Below are positions 53,047-61,497 of a stretch of DNA of 64,000 nt, piece by piece (the first letter of the stretch is position 1; the number at the start of each line of letters is the position of its first letter). Origin of the DNA: Melghirimyces profundicolus (lineage in GTDB: Bacteria; Bacillota; Bacilli; Thermoactinomycetales; DSM-45169); the NCBI RefSeq assembly GCF_003054245.1, contig NZ_QBKR01000003.1:1-64000 (forward strand), given 5' to 3'. A program made the translations under genes and the position numbers. The notes under the pieces are model-generated. The model saw nothing but the letters and a program-made list of their open reading frames with translations. It was not told the DNA's origin and made no database searches.

Positions 53047-53349
53047 GTGAAGAAAATCGACAAATCCGTGGCCGATTTGTATTTTCGTAAAAAGGTCCGG
53101 TATACCTTTCTTTTTCTGTTCATCGGCTTTTTGGCTTCTTTTGGCGTGGTGATGTTTGCGGAATTCCTGAGTGGGTTCACAATGAACGGGATGCCGTTTC
53201 ATTATTTCATGGGGGCGCAGGGAGCTGCTTCCATTTTTGTCATTCTCCTGTTTGTCAATGCGGTAATCAGTGATCGACTGGACCGGGAGTTCGGGGTGGA
53301 TGAGGAAACCAACCGGCGCATCAGTGTGGGCAAAACGCTGGATCAATAA
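53047..53349 (+). CDS. DUF4212-type small subunit of a sodium/substrate symporter
   Basis: 100 aa with two membrane helices (YTFLFLFIGFLASFGVVMFA and FMGAQGAASIFVILLFVNAV) and charged ends. DUF4212 proteins accompany VC_2705-type SSS transporters, as here. GTG at 53047, seven bases after GGTGG. Fifteen bases separate it from the large subunit. Confidence 0.85.
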   Translation: MKKIDKSVADLYFRKKVRYTFLFLFIGFLASFGVVMFAEFLSGFTMNGMPFHYFMGAQGAASIFVILLFVNAVISDRLDREFGVDEETNRRISVGKTLDQ

Positions 53350-53364
53350 GACGGGAGGAATGAC

Positions 53365-55029
53365 ATGGACACCCAATTTTTCGTATCGCTGGCCTTGATT
53401 CTGGCATCCTTCGCCCTCTACATCGGGATCGCCGTATACAACCGGTCCAGACAAACCTCGGACTTTTACGTTGCCTCCCGCGGGGTTCCGCCTGTCTGGA
53501 ACGGCATGGCCATCGCCGCTGACTGGATGAGTGCCGCTTCCTTCATCGGAATGGCGGGAACGGTGATGGTGCTCGGATATGACGGACTGGCCTACATCAT
53601 GGGCTGGACCGGGGGATATCTCCTTCTGACCTTCCTTTTGGCGCCCCAGTTAAGGAAATCGGGCCGGTACACCGTTCCCGAGTTTATCGGGGACCGTTTT
53701 GACAGCCACACGGCCCGGCTGATCGCAGCTGTCGGGACGATGATCGTCAGCTTTGTCTATATTATCGGTCAGCTGTCCGGGTCGGGTGTGGTGATCGGCC
53801 GTTTGTTCGAGATCAACACCACGATCGGCACCTTGATCGGGGTGGCGGTGATCGCCGTTTATGCCACCTTCGGCGGGATGAAGGGGATCACCTGGACCCA
53901 GGTGGCCCAGTACATCGTCCTGATCACGGCCTATCTGATCCCCGTGATATTCATGTCCCTTCAACTGACGGGCAATCCGCTGCCCTGGATGTCTTACGGA
54001 GAGATCGTCACCAAGCTCGGTGAACTCGACCGGGAGCTGGGGGTGAGCGAATACTTCGCCCCCTTCCAGCAACAGAACAAGGTGCAATTCCTGGCACTGC
54101 TGTTCTGTCTGATGGCCGGCACGGCGGCGCTTCCCCACGTGATTGTCCGCTTCTACACGGTCACCACGATGCGGGCGGCCCGCTGGAGCGGAGCCTGGGC
54201 GCTTGTGTTCATCGGTTTGTTGTACCTGTCGGCTCCCGCCTATGCCGCCTTCTCCCGTTTTTACCTGATGACCCAAATCGCCGGACAGCCCCTGGACAGC
54301 CTGCCGGCATGGACGAAAACGTGGGTGGATACCGGGGGATTGCAACTGGCGGACAAAAACGGGGACGGTATCCTGCAATGGCCGGAGCTGACCATCAGCA
54401 ATGACATTGTCGTCATGGCGACACCGGAGATCGCCAATCTGGGGATTTTCGTCATCGGCCTCGTCGCCGCGGGAGCGATGGCCGCCGCTCTCTCCACTGC
54501 CGGCGGATTGTTGATCGCCATCTCCTCTTCCTTCGCACATGACATCTATTACCGTCTCATCAATAAGACCGCGGATGAGAAAAAACGTCTGAACGTCGCC
54601 CGGATCTCCATCGCCGTTGCCACGGTGGCTGCCGGTCTGGTGGCGCTGGATCCCCCCGGGGTGATCACGCAAATCGTGGCGTGGGCGTTTTCCCTGGCGG
54701 CGGGAACCTTTTTCCCGGTCCTGGTCCTCGGTGTCTGGTGGAAACGGGCCAACACCGCGGGAGCGATTACCGGGATGCTCTCGGGCCTGGCGGTCACCCT
54801 CGGATATATCCTGATCTCCAAAAACACCGGTTTCACCTTGTTTGGAGTGATCGACACCGGAGCCGGAATCTTCGGGGTGATCGTCAATACCCTGATGGTG
54901 TATTTCGTATCCAAGGCCACCGCAGCTCCTTCACAGGAAATCCAGGATTCGGTGACCGACCTGCGCTATCCGGAGCAGATGATGTACAAAAACGGGGAAG
55001 TCTATCTGCAGGATTCTTCCACCAGATGA
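53365..55029 (+). CDS. Solute:sodium symporter, VC_2705/ActP-like large subunit
   Basis: 554 aa, about 13 membrane helices. SSS landmarks: FYVASRGVPPVWNGMAIAAD near the N-terminus, GTAALPHVIVRFYTV in the middle and AAALSTAGGLLIAISSSFAHD near helix 9. It is closest in type to acetate/short-chain carboxylate permeases. An insertion (VDTGGLQLADKNGDGILQWP, about 310-330) looks like a calcium-binding EF-hand-type loop (DKNGDG), seen in this subfamily. Confidence 0.9.
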   Translation: MDTQFFVSLALILASFALYIGIAVYNRSRQTSDFYVASRGVPPVWNGMAIAADWMSAASFIGMAGTVMVLGYDGLAYIMGWTGGYLLLTFLLAPQLRKSGRYTVPEFIGDRFDSHTARLIAAVGTMIVSFVYIIGQLSGSGVVIGRLFEINTTIGTLIGVAVIAVYATFGGMKGITWTQVAQYIVLITAYLIPVIFMSLQLTGNPLPWMSYGEIVTKLGELDRELGVSEYFAPFQQQNKVQFLALLFCLMAGTAALPHVIVRFYTVTTMRAARWSGAWALVFIGLLYLSAPAYAAFSRFYLMTQIAGQPLDSLPAWTKTWVDTGGLQLADKNGDGILQWPELTISNDIVVMATPEIANLGIFVIGLVAAGAMAAALSTAGGLLIAISSSFAHDIYYRLINKTADEKKRLNVARISIAVATVAAGLVALDPPGVITQIVAWAFSLAAGTFFPVLVLGVWWKRANTAGAITGMLSGLAVTLGYILISKNTGFTLFGVIDTGAGIFGVIVNTLMVYFVSKATAAPSQEIQDSVTDLRYPEQMMYKNGEVYLQDSSTR

Positions 55030-55058
55030 CCTTTCCCCGGAGATATTTTGAGGGAAAA

Positions 55059-55081
55059 AACCGGCCGGTGAACGGCCGGTT
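55059..55081 (+). terminator. Stem-loop after the symporter gene
   Basis: AACCGGCCG-gtgaa-CGGCCGGTT, no T-run; it is 30 bp after the stop. Confidence 0.5.
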
Positions 55082-55143
55082 GATGGGGAACCGGGGTGGG
55101 TATCGCAGTTGAGGTATGTAGAGTGAATCCCGTTCTTCCGAAT

Positions 55144-55177
55144 AAAACAAGCGGCAGGCTTCCCTGCCGCTTGTTTT
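55144..55177. terminator. Bidirectional terminator between the symporter and GbsR-type genes
   Basis: AAAACAAGCGGCAGG-cttc-CCTGCCGCTTGTTTT, a perfect 15-bp stem with T-runs on both strands. The stop codon of the regulator touches its edge. Confidence 0.9.
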
Positions 55178-55755
55178 CAGTATGGGTCCCTTTTTTTATT
55201 CCCTTCTTTGATGGGTACATGCTTGAAAATTTCGTGACTCTCAAAGTGCTGAATGAGTCGATTGATCCAGTTAAAGAATTCGATCGCTTTATGATTTTCT
55301 TCCAGTATCTTTTTGGCCTCTTCTTTCGTTTCCGGATCCGCATTTTCATCTTGGATGATTTCCTCCAAGTCACGGCTTAGTTTCATCCGCGTGGCTGCTT
55401 TTGCATGGGTCGTTTTGCTCCAACTCGTACAAAACAAGTCAATAAAAAACTGGTAATAATCTTGTTCGATGACATAGTGGTCTTTTCTCGATCCTTTTAC
55501 ATGAATCTTCTCAGCCACACCCAAATCCATCAGTTCACGCACGGCATTACTCATACTCATTTTGGTCATGCCCATTTCTTCGCTTAACTCATCCAACGTC
55601 ATCGGTTTCTGGTGGTAATAGATGGTGGCCATGACTCGTCCGGTCGTTTGGGATACGCCATATATTTTCATATTGTTGCCAATCTGTTCGATAATACGGC
55701 TTTTAATCACATCTAATCGATCTTCATGGGAGCCCTTCAACCTGATCACTTCCAT
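55177..55755 (-). CDS. GbsR/MarR-type transcriptional regulator
   Basis: 192 aa. Winged helix-turn-helix (MTLDELSEEMGMTKMSMSNA, about residues 52-71) and a helical C-terminal dimer region, as in GbsR, OpcR and CudC, which regulate choline/glycine betaine genes in Bacillus. Divergent from the peptide ABC operon, with two AT-rich palindromes in the 256-bp gap, so it most likely controls that operon and itself. Confidence 0.88.
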   Translation of the reverse strand: MEVIRLKGSHEDRLDVIKSRIIEQIGNNMKIYGVSQTTGRVMATIYYHQKPMTLDELSEEMGMTKMSMSNAVRELMDLGVAEKIHVKGSRKDHYVIEQDYYQFFIDLFCTSWSKTTHAKAATRMKLSRDLEEIIQDENADPETKEEAKKILEENHKAIEFFNWINRLIQHFESHEIFKHVPIKEGNKKRDPY

Positions 55756-55869
55756 CTATATATTTTCTATTTACTGTTGTACTGAATCTTGGTTTTGATG
55801 TAAATCGCCCAAATCAGCTCCATATCGGAGTATTTACTCGTTAAGTCGAGCATTTATCGTGTAAATATC

Positions 55870-55887
55870 GTAAAATATATATTTTAC
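55870..55887. promoter_or_regulatory. Perfect 18-bp palindromic operator
   Basis: GTAAAATATATATTTTAC is an exact palindrome lying just upstream of the ABC-operon promoter. It is a likely binding site for the adjacent GbsR-type regulator. Confidence 0.6.
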
Positions 55888-55891
55888 AAAT

Positions 55892-55919
55892 TTGACTTAT
55901 AAATTATATATTTTATACA
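55892..55919 (+). promoter_or_regulatory. Promoter of the peptide ABC operon with overlapping second operator
   Basis: TTGACT (55892-55897), 16-bp spacer, TATACA (55914-55919). The spacer and -10 are covered by TATAAATTATATATTTTATA (55898-55917), a second palindrome with one mismatch per half that resembles the first. Occupancy would block RNA polymerase. Confidence 0.55.
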
Positions 55920-56011
55920 CTTTACTCCGACAATCAAACCGTTTTTTGCCCGTGCAAAAAAAATGCCGCGTTAGATGACAAAGAATACGAAGAGGATTTG
56001 GTGATCACGTC

Positions 56012-57019
56012 ATGAACATCTTGAATTACATTCTCATTCGTTTCTTGTGGGCGATTCCCACGCTCCTCGGTGTGTCGATTCTCGTCTTTTTGATGATCCA
56101 CCTGATTCCCGGGGATCCTGCGCAACTGATGCTCTATCCGCGGGGAACCCCTGAGCAAGTGGAAGCTTTGCGTGAACAACTGGGACTCAATGATCCGATG
56201 GCCGTCCAATATTTCAATTGGCTAAAAGATGCATTATTCTTTGATTTCGGAAAATCCGTTTCGACCGGGTCCTCCGTCATTTCAGAAATCAGCAGTCGTT
56301 TCGCCGCTACCGTTGAGCTGGCTCTGTCCGCGTTATCGATTGCGGTGGTTGTCGGCATTCCCTTGGGAGTCATCGCGGCACGCAAGAAAAATTCGTTGAT
56401 CGATTACCTGTGCATTACCTTTTCGCTGGGCGGTGTATCGATTCCGGTTTTTTGGCTCGGACTCATGCTGATCTTCGTTTTTGCGGCGACTCTCGGATGG
56501 TTGCCCGTATCCGGAAGGATATCGATGGACAGTGGGATGCAAATCGTGACCGGGTTTTATCTACTGGATGCGCTGTTGATCGGTAACTTGTATGCTTTCG
56601 GGGACGCAGTCAAACATTTGATTCTCCCGGCGGTCGCCTTATCCACGATTCCTTTAGCGATGGTCGTTCGGATCACGCGTTCCAGTATGCTGGAAGTTCT
56701 CTCGCAGGATTATATGAAAACCGCCAGGGCCAAAGGAATTCCGGGTCGTTTAATTATTTACAAACACGCGTTAAGGAATGCACTGATCCCGGTGGTTACG
56801 GTATTGGGGATTCAGATCGGTTCTTTGATGGGAGGCTCGATCCTGACGGAAACAGTGTTCTCATGGCCGGGACTCGGCTCGCTGATCATCGATTCGATCA
56901 ATGACCGAGACTATCCGGTGATACAGGGAGTGGTCTTTCTCGCGACCCTGATCATGATTGTGGTCAATCTCATTGTCGATGTTCTTTACGCTTATCTGGA
57001 TCCTCGTATCCGATACTGA
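56012..57019 (+). CDS. Dipeptide/oligopeptide ABC transporter permease (DppB/OppB type)
   Basis: 335 aa, six membrane helices. Starts ILIRFLWAIPTLLGVSILVF as DppB proteins do, has the LIPGDPAQLML segment and the EAA loop DYMKTARAKGIPGRLIIYKH. Pairs with the DppC-type permease encoded next. First gene of a six-gene operon. Confidence 0.93.
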   Translation: MNILNYILIRFLWAIPTLLGVSILVFLMIHLIPGDPAQLMLYPRGTPEQVEALREQLGLNDPMAVQYFNWLKDALFFDFGKSVSTGSSVISEISSRFAATVELALSALSIAVVVGIPLGVIAARKKNSLIDYLCITFSLGGVSIPVFWLGLMLIFVFAATLGWLPVSGRISMDSGMQIVTGFYLLDALLIGNLYAFGDAVKHLILPAVALSTIPLAMVVRITRSSMLEVLSQDYMKTARAKGIPGRLIIYKHALRNALIPVVTVLGIQIGSLMGGSILTETVFSWPGLGSLIIDSINDRDYPVIQGVVFLATLIMIVVNLIVDVLYAYLDPRIRY

Positions 57020-57038
57020 GGGAATGAGGGTGAAAACT

Positions 57039-57923
57039 ATGTCCATAAACAAGACAGCACAAGCACCTCGATCGTTTATCGGTGAAGCTTTTAAACAGTT
57101 CAGAAAGAATCGACTGGCGGTTACCAGTTTCATTTTGGTGATTGTCATCATGTTACTGGGTGTATTGGCTCCGTTGATTGCGCTGGAGGATCCGGTCAAT
57201 CCTTCACCGGAGAATCGGTTGCAGCCCGGCTTTTGGGCCGGCAACTTTGATCATCCCCTGGGAACGGATGAACTGGGACGGGATATATACAGCCGTATTG
57301 TTTACGGAGCTCAGATTTCGCTCAAGGTCGGTTATACGGTGATCTTGATTACGGCCATTTTCGGTACTCTGTTCGGTTTAATCTCTGCTTATTACGGGGG
57401 AATGATTGACCTGATATTGATGAGGATCACCGACATCTTTCTCTCCTTTCCGCCGTTGCTGTTGGCTCTGTCCGTCATCGCGATCCTGGGAACGGGTCTG
57501 GAAAATGCGATGTTGGCGATCGCGCTGATCTATATTCCGCAAATGGCGAGAATCGTGAGAAGTTCCGTTTTAACGGTGAAAGAACTTCCTTACGTTGAAG
57601 CGAGTAAGTCCTTAGGCGCAAAGAATTCCTTCATCATCATCGGCCATATTTTACCCAATATATTGGCACCATCCGTGGTTTACCTGACCTTGCTGTTGGC
57701 TGACGCCATTCTCTATACATCGGCGCTGGGGTTCTTGGGGATCGGGATTGATCCATCGACACCGGAATGGGGTGCGATGCTGAGTAAAGGCAGAGATTAT
57801 ATCATCCTCGGACAATGGTGGGTGACGGTGTTCCCGGGGATCATGATCGCTCTCACCGTTTTTGCATTCAACTTATTAGGGGACGGATTGAGAGAAGCGC
57901 TGGATCCGAAAATGGATGTCTAA
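57039..57923 (+). CDS. Dipeptide/oligopeptide ABC transporter permease (DppC/OppC type)
   Basis: 294 aa with N-terminal helix (LAVTSFILVIVIMLLGVLAP), the LGTDELGRDIYSRIVYGAQIS signature in the linker (HPLGTDELGRDIYSR) and the EAA loop EASKSLGAKNSFIIIGHILP. ATG at 57039, eight bases after GAGGG; earlier in-frame starts lie inside dppB. Confidence 0.93.
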   Translation: MSINKTAQAPRSFIGEAFKQFRKNRLAVTSFILVIVIMLLGVLAPLIALEDPVNPSPENRLQPGFWAGNFDHPLGTDELGRDIYSRIVYGAQISLKVGYTVILITAIFGTLFGLISAYYGGMIDLILMRITDIFLSFPPLLLALSVIAILGTGLENAMLAIALIYIPQMARIVRSSVLTVKELPYVEASKSLGAKNSFIIIGHILPNILAPSVVYLTLLLADAILYTSALGFLGIGIDPSTPEWGAMLSKGRDYIILGQWWVTVFPGIMIALTVFAFNLLGDGLREALDPKMDV

Positions 57924-57934
57924 GGGGGCCGAAT

Positions 57935-58894
57935 ATGAAATCGGTTTTAGATATCAAAAATCTGAAAGTCGGGTTTCATTCCGATGAGGGTTTCGTGCAA
58001 GCCGTGGACGGACTCGACTTACAGATCGGCGAAGGAAAGACACTCGGTTTGGTGGGGGAATCGGGGTGTGGTAAAAGTGTGACCTCGCTTTCCGTGATGA
58101 GACTTTTACCCGAGAAGGCCCGGATCTCCGGTGAAATCGGTTTTTTGGGAGAAGATCTGCTGCAAAAAGATCAGAAGGAACTAGAGAGAATCAGAGGCGA
58201 CAAAATCTCGATGATTTTCCAGGATCCCATGACCTCCTTAAATCCGGTATTGACGATAGGAGAGCAGATCGAAGAGGTGATTCGCTACCATCAGGGAGGG
58301 ACAAAGCAAGAGATCAGAGACCGAACGTTGGAATTGATGGATTTAGTCAAAATTCCCGATAGCGAGCGAAGAATTAGAGAATATCCGCACCAAATGAGTG
58401 GCGGGATCCGGCAGCGGATCATGATTGCGATGGCGATCGCCTGTGATCCTGAACTTTTAATCGCCGATGAACCGACGACGGCACTGGATGTCACCGTTCA
58501 AGCACAGATTTTGGCGTTAATCCGGGAATTGCAAGAAAAACTGAACACAGCTGTTCTCATGATCTCCCACGATTTAGGAGTCATTTCACAAGTCGCCGAT
58601 GATGTGGCGGTGATGTATGCCGGTCAAGTGGTCGAATGGACGACCACAGAGGAGCTTTTTGAATCTCCCAAGCATCCTTATACGCAGGGATTGATTCGTA
58701 CCATTCCCCGTATGGATGAGCAGCAAGGGGAGTTGGAAGAAATTCCGGGCATGGTTCCGGAGCTTTCACAGGAATTTAAAGGTTGCCGATTCTACGATCG
58801 GTGTCCGAAAGCAATGAAAGCATGTAAGAAAGCCGATATCAATCTTCTCGATGTCGAGCAATCGAAAGTCCGATGCTTACTCTATTCCGAATAG
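57935..58894 (+). CDS. Peptide ABC transporter ATP-binding protein (DppD/OppD type)
   Basis: 319 aa. Walker A GESGCGKS (about 40-47), signature MSGGIRQR, Walker [13 protein letters not shown] and the C-terminal oligopeptide-type Cys cluster region ([17 protein letters not shown]) that in this family can hold a 4Fe-4S cluster. ATG at 57935. Confidence 0.94.
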   Translation: MKSVLDIKNLKVGFHSDEGFVQAVDGLDLQIGEGKTLGLVGESGCGKSVTSLSVMRLLPEKARISGEIGFLGEDLLQKDQKELERIRGDKISMIFQDPMTSLNPVLTIGEQIEEVIRYHQGGTKQEIRDRTLELMDLVKIPDSERRIREYPHQMSGGIRQRIMIAMAIACDPELLIADEPTTALDVTVQAQILALIRELQEKLNTAVLMISHDLGVISQVADDVAVMYAGQVVEWTTTEELFESPKHPYTQGLIRTIPRMDEQQGELEEIPGMVPELSQEFKGCRFYDRCPKAMKACKKADINLLDVEQSKVRCLLYSE

Positions 58895-58906
58895 GGGATT
58901 GGAAAT

Positions 58907-59920
58907 ATGAGTGAAGAGAAATTGATCGAGGTCCGTCACTTGTCCAAATCCTTTCCGATCAAAAAAGGATTCCTCAGTCGCCAAGTGGATTGGCTAAAAG
59001 CCGTGAACAATATCAGCTTCTCCGTGTATGAGGGAGAGACGCTGGCATTAGTCGGTGAAAGTGGTTGCGGCAAATCGACGACCCGTAAATTGTTATTGAA
59101 TTTACTGAAAGCGGATCGAGGGGAGGTGCGTTACAGAGGCGAGAATATTTATGATCTCAATGACTCCGACATGCGTCGGTTAAGGAAAAAGATGCAAGCG
59201 GTGTTTCAGGATCCATACGCTTCGCTCAACCCGAAATGGAAAATCGGGAACATCGTGGGAGAACCCTTATGGATTCATCGAAAGGGGACGGCCAGGGAAA
59301 GGAAAGAAAGGGTTCAAGAGTTATTATCGTTGGTGGGCATTAATCCTCGGTTTTATGACCGGTATCCGCATGAATTCAGCGGTGGACAACGACAGCGGAT
59401 CGGGATTGCCCGAGCGTTGGCGTTAAATCCGGAAGTGATTATCGCGGATGAGCCGGTGTCCGCTCTGGATGTCTCCATTCAAGCTCAAGTGTTGAATATG
59501 TTCAGAAGGCTGCAGGATCAATTGGGTCTGACGTATGTGTTTATCTCCCACGATCTGAGCGTGGTCAAGCATATCAGCGATCGGGTCGGGGTGATGTATT
59601 TGGGGGAAATCGTGGAGATGGCATCGACGGAGGAACTTTACAACGATCCGAAACATCCGTATACAAAAGCGTTGATGTCATCCATTCCGCTTCCGGATCC
59701 GAATAAGAGAAAGGATCTTCGGTTTTTGGAAGGGGAAGTGCCCAGTCCCATCAACCCGCCTTCAGGTTGCCCTTTTCACCCGCGTTGTGAGTTTGCAACA
59801 GAGGAGTGTAAAACCCATGCACCCGCCACTCACGATCTGGGAGAGGGCCGTCAAGTGAAATGTCATCTGTACAACGATCGATTCACGGGAGAAGGAGAGG
59901 AAATGGATGTTCAAATGTAA
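58907..59920 (+). CDS. Peptide ABC transporter ATP-binding protein (DppF/OppF type)
   Basis: 337 aa. Walker [11 protein letters not shown], signature FSGGQRQRIGIARAL, Walker B VIIADEPVSALD and the C-terminal Cys cluster (GCPFHPRCEFATEECK). Overlaps the binding-protein gene by 14 nt. Confidence 0.94.
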   Translation: MSEEKLIEVRHLSKSFPIKKGFLSRQVDWLKAVNNISFSVYEGETLALVGESGCGKSTTRKLLLNLLKADRGEVRYRGENIYDLNDSDMRRLRKKMQAVFQDPYASLNPKWKIGNIVGEPLWIHRKGTARERKERVQELLSLVGINPRFYDRYPHEFSGGQRQRIGIARALALNPEVIIADEPVSALDVSIQAQVLNMFRRLQDQLGLTYVFISHDLSVVKHISDRVGVMYLGEIVEMASTEELYNDPKHPYTKALMSSIPLPDPNKRKDLRFLEGEVPSPINPPSGCPFHPRCEFATEECKTHAPATHDLGEGRQVKCHLYNDRFTGEGEEMDVQM

Positions 59921-61457
59921 ACGGTTCTTCATGGTCATGCTTTCCACCCTGCTTATCCTTTCCGGTTGTGTCAAAGGGAAAGAACTGGAGGGGGGGAACG
60001 ACCTGACGATCGCCAGAAGCACAGATGCTGAAATGATCGACCCCGGACATGCGATGGCGGAAGGCGACATTGACGTCGTGTTTCACCTCTTTGACGGTCT
60101 CGTCCAATTTAAGAATCGGGATTTGGAAGTGGAGCCGGCGTTGGCTACGGATTGGGATGTTTCTGAAGATGGAAAGACGTGGACCTTTCAACTTCGTAAA
60201 GGGGTGAAATTCCACGACGGAACGGATTTCAATGCAGACGCCGTCGTCCATTCATTTAAGAGGATTCTCGATAAAGATCACAAGTTTTATGGTTTGATAA
60301 AAGGGAACTCCTATTTGGATTATCTTTTGGGCGATATCATTGAGGATGTCGTAAAAATGAATGATTATGAAGTCAAATTTGAGTTGAAGAGAAAATTCGC
60401 TCCGTTTTTAACATATATGGGGTACTATTCCCAATTTGTCGTAAGCCCTGCAGCATTGGAGAAATACGGTGAGGACTTTATCAATCACCCGGTGGGAACC
60501 GGACCCTTTAAGTTCAAGCGATGGAAAAAAGGAGAGTACCTGGAACTGACAGCTAACGAAGATTACTGGGGTGAAAAACCCAAAATCGATTCTCTGGTCT
60601 TTAAAGTCGTTCCGGAATCGTCCACTCGTCTCATGGAGCTGCAGAATGGAAGCGTAGATGCCATTAAGAATATCGATCCGAAACAACTGGAAACGATTGA
60701 GAAAAACGATGAATTAAAGGCGTTGTCCGTGCCGGGAGCGAACACCTTCTTTATGTCGATCAATACGGAGAAGGAGCCCTTCGACGATGTGAAAGTGAGA
60801 CAAGCCTTGAACCACGCGGTCAACACGAAACGCATCGTTGAAAATATTTATGAAGGCGACGGCACACGGGCGATCAATTTCATGCCGCCCACGGTCTTCT
60901 CTTTTGATAAAAATGCAGGGCCGTACCGGTATGATCCGGATCAAGCGAAAGCCCTTTTGCAGGAAGCGGGATATGAAGATGGTTTTAAAGTGAAACTCAA
61001 CACCTTCGAGGGTGCGCGTACGTACGTTTCTCAACCGGTTCAAGCCGCTGAATTAATCGCTTCCGACTTAAAAAAGATCGGACTCGATGTAGAAATCGAG
61101 ACCAATGAATGGGCGAAGCATGCCGACATCATGGATAACGGAAAGCATGAGCTCAGTTTGACCGGGTGGTTTGATGTTCCTTATCCGAGTAACTTCCTCA
61201 AGACCTTGGCGCTTGAAGGATCCAGAACCAAATATCACCCTGAGGATTTACAAGAAAAGGCGAAAAAAGCTTTGGCCACGTATGACGAAGAAAAACAATT
61301 AAAACTGTATCAAGAGTTGCAACAAGGGCTTCATGAAGGAGCACCCATCGTTCCGATCGCTCACAGTAACTACTCCGCGGCGGTTCGCAGCGATGTCAAA
61401 GGATTTGTTCTCGACAATCTGGGTGTCGTGCGCGCCCATAAAGCTTCTAAGAAATAA
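59907..61457 (+). CDS. Peptide ABC transporter substrate-binding lipoprotein (DppA/OppA type)
   Basis: 516 aa. Signal peptide with lipobox ILSGC (Cys21). SBP family 5 features: PALATDWDVSEDGKTWTFQL and FRLRKGVKFHDGTDF-type segment, and NHAVNTKRIVENIYEGDG. Anchored outside the membrane, it delivers peptides or similar solutes to the permease. Start overlaps the dppF-type gene by 14 nt. Confidence 0.93.
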   Translation: MFKCKRFFMVMLSTLLILSGCVKGKELEGGNDLTIARSTDAEMIDPGHAMAEGDIDVVFHLFDGLVQFKNRDLEVEPALATDWDVSEDGKTWTFQLRKGVKFHDGTDFNADAVVHSFKRILDKDHKFYGLIKGNSYLDYLLGDIIEDVVKMNDYEVKFELKRKFAPFLTYMGYYSQFVVSPAALEKYGEDFINHPVGTGPFKFKRWKKGEYLELTANEDYWGEKPKIDSLVFKVVPESSTRLMELQNGSVDAIKNIDPKQLETIEKNDELKALSVPGANTFFMSINTEKEPFDDVKVRQALNHAVNTKRIVENIYEGDGTRAINFMPPTVFSFDKNAGPYRYDPDQAKALLQEAGYEDGFKVKLNTFEGARTYVSQPVQAAELIASDLKKIGLDVEIETNEWAKHADIMDNGKHELSLTGWFDVPYPSNFLKTLALEGSRTKYHPEDLQEKAKKALATYDEEKQLKLYQELQQGLHEGAPIVPIAHSNYSAAVRSDVKGFVLDNLGVVRAHKASKK

Positions 61458-61497
61458 CCGATCCTCATTATAGTCGAAGAAAGGTGGAAAAGCTGCG